From Ectocarpus siliculosus (Eukaryota; Sar; Phaeophyceae; Ectocarpales; Ectocarpaceae): 64,000 bases of DNA. The notes under the pieces are model-generated. The model was given only the letters and a program-made list of their open reading frames with translations. It did not search any database and was not told where the DNA came from. The translations under genes were made by a program, and so were the position numbers. Positions 63,263-64,000 of this stretch are shown here, in pieces (positions within the stretch are counted from its first letter, which is position 1; every line of letters starts with the position of its first letter). The DNA lies in contig FN649750.1 in assembly GCA_000310025.1 (NCBI GenBank), forward strand, positions 4,351,838-4,415,837, read 5' to 3'.

Positions 63263-63542
63263 ATCTATAAACCGTTCCGTTCTCTCTACCCAGTACCTTC
63301 TTCTGTTCGTACTAGTCAAACACTTGACGCGGTCGATTCCCGTGGTCGAAGACCTTGCTCGGCATAAAAAGGGGCAGATCATCCTCAGCACAAAAAAAGT
63401 TGCGATTGTGATATTTTAGCGTTTGCACCTTCGTGGTGGAGTCGGCGTGGCATACCGCAGCGTAGACCATGAGTTTCGCCATCTCCACCACCGCGGTAGG
63501 CCCCACCTGCTCGTCGCCGTGGAGACACCCGCTGAAGAACAC
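48882..63542 (-). CDS. Membrane-anchored M14 zinc carboxypeptidase-like protein (5' partial)
   Basis: Fourteen exons, minus strand: 63542-63456, 62458-62334, 62009-61929, 60640-60508, 59866-59781, 58359-58290, 57283-57204, 55961-55892, 55014-54883, 53958-53881, 52303-52188, 51172-50983, 50134-49697 and 49136-48882. All junctions are in phase; 646 aa visible. M14 features in order: zinc-binding CLHGDE, IMPMANSLGYY, substrate-binding DPNRDFPY, third zinc ligand in TFHGGM, GGMEDWAYAGSW, then LVEASNFKHPP with the catalytic Glu (E-x4-K-x-PP, as in carboxypeptidase D/E/N). A beta-rich C-terminal domain follows (NVRLALMAVDLVEPYV, VDQAWAEQSVQG, SHYVNARTS), then a Pro/Gly linker, a transmembrane helix near residues 523-545 and a Ser-rich cytoplasmic tail. 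It is probably a type I surface or secretory-pathway carboxypeptidase. The signal peptide lies beyond the right edge. Intron 3 has a GC donor (AG|GCAAGT). The start of exon 53958 could instead be 53937. Confidence 0.87.
50709..50943. mobile_element. MITE family copy A (~235 bp)
   Basis: Terminal inverted repeats read TATAGGTGACGTAAGATATC at the left and, complemented, CCGTAGGTGACGTAAGATAC at the right. They continue into CACAC(T/C)CCC-GGACC; arms are about 45 bp. The flanks suggest a TA target duplication. The interior contains cgacgccacgattttcggca, related to copies B and C. It lies in a carboxypeptidase intron. Confidence 0.75.
51723..52040 (+). repeat. Three tandem ~105-bp units
   Basis: Units beginning cttgcaatgtgtatctct occur at about 51719, 51822 and 51931. 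Each runs through attgtcattagcaccggctg and tgaaaaaaatcagcgtata to agagataaaaaaaaa. The last lacks a few bases. A poly-A run ends each unit. It lies in a carboxypeptidase intron. The open frame seen across it is an artefact of the repetition. Confidence 0.92.
52995..53326 (+). other. Antisense open frame with in-frame 60-bp duplication
   Basis: An open frame with no ATG encodes a hydrophobic leader-like segment (LPLLLIPTIYSVAAFLLAPP) followed by PAFAIGDGFSSLGNDVVKQ. It then repeats as VFAIGIGFSSLGNDIEEQ and ends ANSLRELGNQ before a gttacc donor-like site. The 60-bp unit duplication keeps frame. It lies inside an intron of the minus-strand carboxypeptidase gene, so it could be part of a nested gene on the other strand, but no second exon was found. 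Confidence 0.2.
53579..53740 (+). repeat. Dispersed family D, copy 3
   Basis: Starts with the same 40 bases as the copy at 39601 and retains ggatgcgaggtcaatggtct and gactacggcatgcacgacta. It ends in an (AC)n run. The 3' part reads WSNDYGMHDYEYTP in one frame. Confidence 0.75.
54086..54118 (+). repeat. Interstitial telomere-like sequence
   Basis: taacccttacgtaacctaac followed by cctaacctaaccgg contains about four degenerate CCTAA(C) units, complementary to TTAGGG-type telomere repeats. It lies in an intron of the carboxypeptidase gene. A shorter ggttagaggttagggtt occurs near 39226. Confidence 0.5.
55985..56470 (+). repeat. Degenerate minisatellite of ~20-bp units
   Basis: About 22 diverged units are built on acacaa(a)acaagagcatgag / acacaacacaagggcatccg. 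Alternating sub-types give a ~40-bp higher-order pattern. It occupies most of the intron between carboxypeptidase exons 57204 and 55961. Long open frames across it on both strands follow from the periodicity and are not genes. Confidence 0.88.
58420..58500 (-). repeat. Dispersed family D, partial copy 4
   Basis: On the minus strand it reads TTTGCGAGGTGAATGGTCTA, then ACGCCTACCGCATGACTA, matching the central part of the copies at 39601 and 53579. The conserved 40-bp 5' block is absent. Confidence 0.5.
59093..59163 (+). repeat. (CAG/CAA)n microsatellite
   Basis: About 23 triplets of CAA with interspersed CAG/CGA, in a carboxypeptidase intron. It would encode poly-Gln or poly-Asn on the plus strand, but no gene was found there. 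Confidence 0.92.
59274..59496. mobile_element. MITE family copy B (~223 bp)
   Basis: Left end ACCGTTGGTGACATGACACA followed by AGATACC, poly-C and TGGACC. The right end, complemented, reads CCGCGGTGGCACGACGTAAG followed by ATATCACC. The interior has gaccgctataccgccgccat and ggcaccgaca, as in copy C. It lies in a carboxypeptidase intron. Confidence 0.65.
59605..59765 (+). mobile_element. SINE tail, second copy
   Basis: Matches the 3' part of the element at 5101-5756: agttgtacgaaaa-tacact, gtgtagtactcgacttacac, cgaaaagtgtag, gtctcac, and gggggactgtcgccaca, followed by a longer (AC)n tail of about 12 units. The tRNA-like head is missing, as in a 5'-truncated retroposon. Confidence 0.7.
60788..60912 (+). 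repeat. Dispersed poly-C family F, copy 3
   Basis: Same order of blocks as at 35995 and 42356: aagcaaacacgttggac, aagcatgcaatcgggg, gggtctgcgtgcccc, cctcataaacttag and aaggcggtcca. It is not close to an exon, unlike the other two. Confidence 0.65.
61107..61330. mobile_element. MITE family copy C (~224 bp)
   Basis: Left end TCCGTCGGTGACATGACATG, then ACACAAGATACCAC and CCCCCTGGACCG. The right end, complemented, reads CCGTAGGTGACACCAGATAC followed by CACACCCTCTGGACCG. The interior has caacgccgccgatatttggcaccg. It lies in a carboxypeptidase intron. Confidence 0.72.
62937..63217 (+). repeat. ~25-bp minisatellite, split by a retroposon
   Basis: About eleven units of ccttcctcggcataaaaagg-aaaga with substitutions. 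The array resumes at 63350-63385 (agaccttgctcggcataaaa) beyond the retroposon at 63218-63350, so that element inserted into a pre-existing array. Confidence 0.88.
63218..63350 (-). mobile_element. Dispersed (CAA)n-tailed retroposon, copy 4 (full, with target duplication)
   Basis: On the minus strand it runs from CGACCACGGGAATCGACCGC through GAAGAAGGTACTGGGTAGAG and AACGGAACGGTTTATAGATA to about 13-14 CAA units. Both sides carry aagacctt(g), consistent with an 8-9-bp target-site duplication. It is inserted into a 25-bp minisatellite. Confidence 0.75.
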
Positions 63543-63980
63543 CTGGCATGCCAAACAAACACGGCAAAAAAACGTGTTTGTCATTCCATGGGATTCCGTG
63601 TCCTCTCCTTCGGTTGGATCATGGCACACAACGTCGATAGGACCTGCGTACTGTATGCTCGACGCTTCGATGGAGACACCCGCTGAAGAACACCTGGCAT
63701 GCCAAACAACCACGGGGAACAAAAAACGCGTCTGTAATGTTCCATGGTGTCATTCATTCTATGTCCGTCGGATCATGGCACACAACATCGGGGCCTGCGC
63801 GTCACTCGATGGAGACAACCCGCACCTGGCATGCCAAACAACAACGGGCTAAAACTCGTGTGCATGGCATTCCATGTTGTTTTTGTCCTTCCGAATGCTC
63901 TCAATGGGTTGCATCATGCCAATCCACGTCGACAAGCCCCGCACATGCTCGTGGAGACAATCGCTGGGGACCACGTTGCC
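63519..63980 (-). repeat. Four-copy tandem array containing an exon start and its splice acceptor
   Basis: ggagaca motifs recur at 63521, 63672, 63811 and 63953 (spacing 151, 139 and 142 bp). Each is followed by variants of cccgctg-aagaaca-cctggcatgcc. The first copy is the 5' end of the functional carboxypeptidase exon with its acceptor; later copies carry the same ~25 coding bases plus upstream intron. Copy 3 lacks tgaagaaca and copy 4 is only partial. Shared intron text includes ggatcatggcacacaac. Confidence 0.85.
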
Positions 63981-64000
63981 TTAACCGGGGGAACATTCTG

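Overview
This window is nuclear DNA from an intron-rich, GC-moderate eukaryote. It is most likely a photosynthetic stramenopile, and a brown alga is my best guess. Two genes start with a signal peptide ending in an AF cleavage context (SSAF|S and SGAF|W), the bipartite plastid-targeting signature of algae with secondary red plastids. Coding exons are 35-250 bp, with GT-AG introns (a few GC-AG) that carry many microsatellites, minisatellites and short dispersed repeats. No bacterial-style operon is present. Long open frames are mostly misleading here, so genes were built by joining exons whose splice sites and reading phase agree. The permease, ankyrin and carrier models and the NPC1-like model close with total lengths divisible by three. 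For the carboxypeptidase the visible exons all agree in phase.

Layout: (1) 595-3787, minus: plastid-targeted TspO/MBR-like membrane protein, running off the left edge. (2) 4047-11986, plus: plastid-targeted tryptophan/tyrosine permease family transporter, 10 exons, 591 aa, divergent from gene 1. (3) 13859-18889, minus: ankyrin-repeat protein of 230 aa resembling the proteasome chaperone gankyrin/Nas6 (PSMD10), 8 exons. (4) 18950-23617, plus: peroxisomal (PMP34/PMP47-type) solute carrier of 403 aa, 7 exons. Its ATG is only 60 bp from that of gene 3. (5) 25330-44911, minus: NPC1/Patched-type sterol-sensing-domain RND protein, 24 exons, 1,452 aa, with a 404-residue low-complexity insert and no recognisable N-terminal cholesterol-binding domain. 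(6) 45508-45581, plus: tRNA-Val(CAC). (7) 48882-63542, minus: membrane-anchored M14 zinc carboxypeptidase-like protein, 14 visible exons (646 aa), N-terminus beyond the right edge.

The genes form two head-to-head pairs (1/2 and 3/4) with convergent 3' ends between pairs, then two minus-strand genes in tandem. Functionally they concern membrane transport and membrane proteins: plastid amino-acid and tetrapyrrole/lipid-type carriers, a peroxisomal carrier, sterol handling and a cell-surface protease. Nothing suggests a single pathway.

The most unusual content is in the introns. Three genes contain decayed partial copies of their own exons next to the source exon. There are also several short dispersed repeat families: a 230-bp inverted-repeat MITE in three copies, a (CAA)n-tailed retroposon in four, a tRNA-headed SINE, a poly-C family in three, and a family with a conserved GMHGYEY-like reading frame. 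I found no CRISPR array, phage, IS element or defence system, as expected for a eukaryotic locus.
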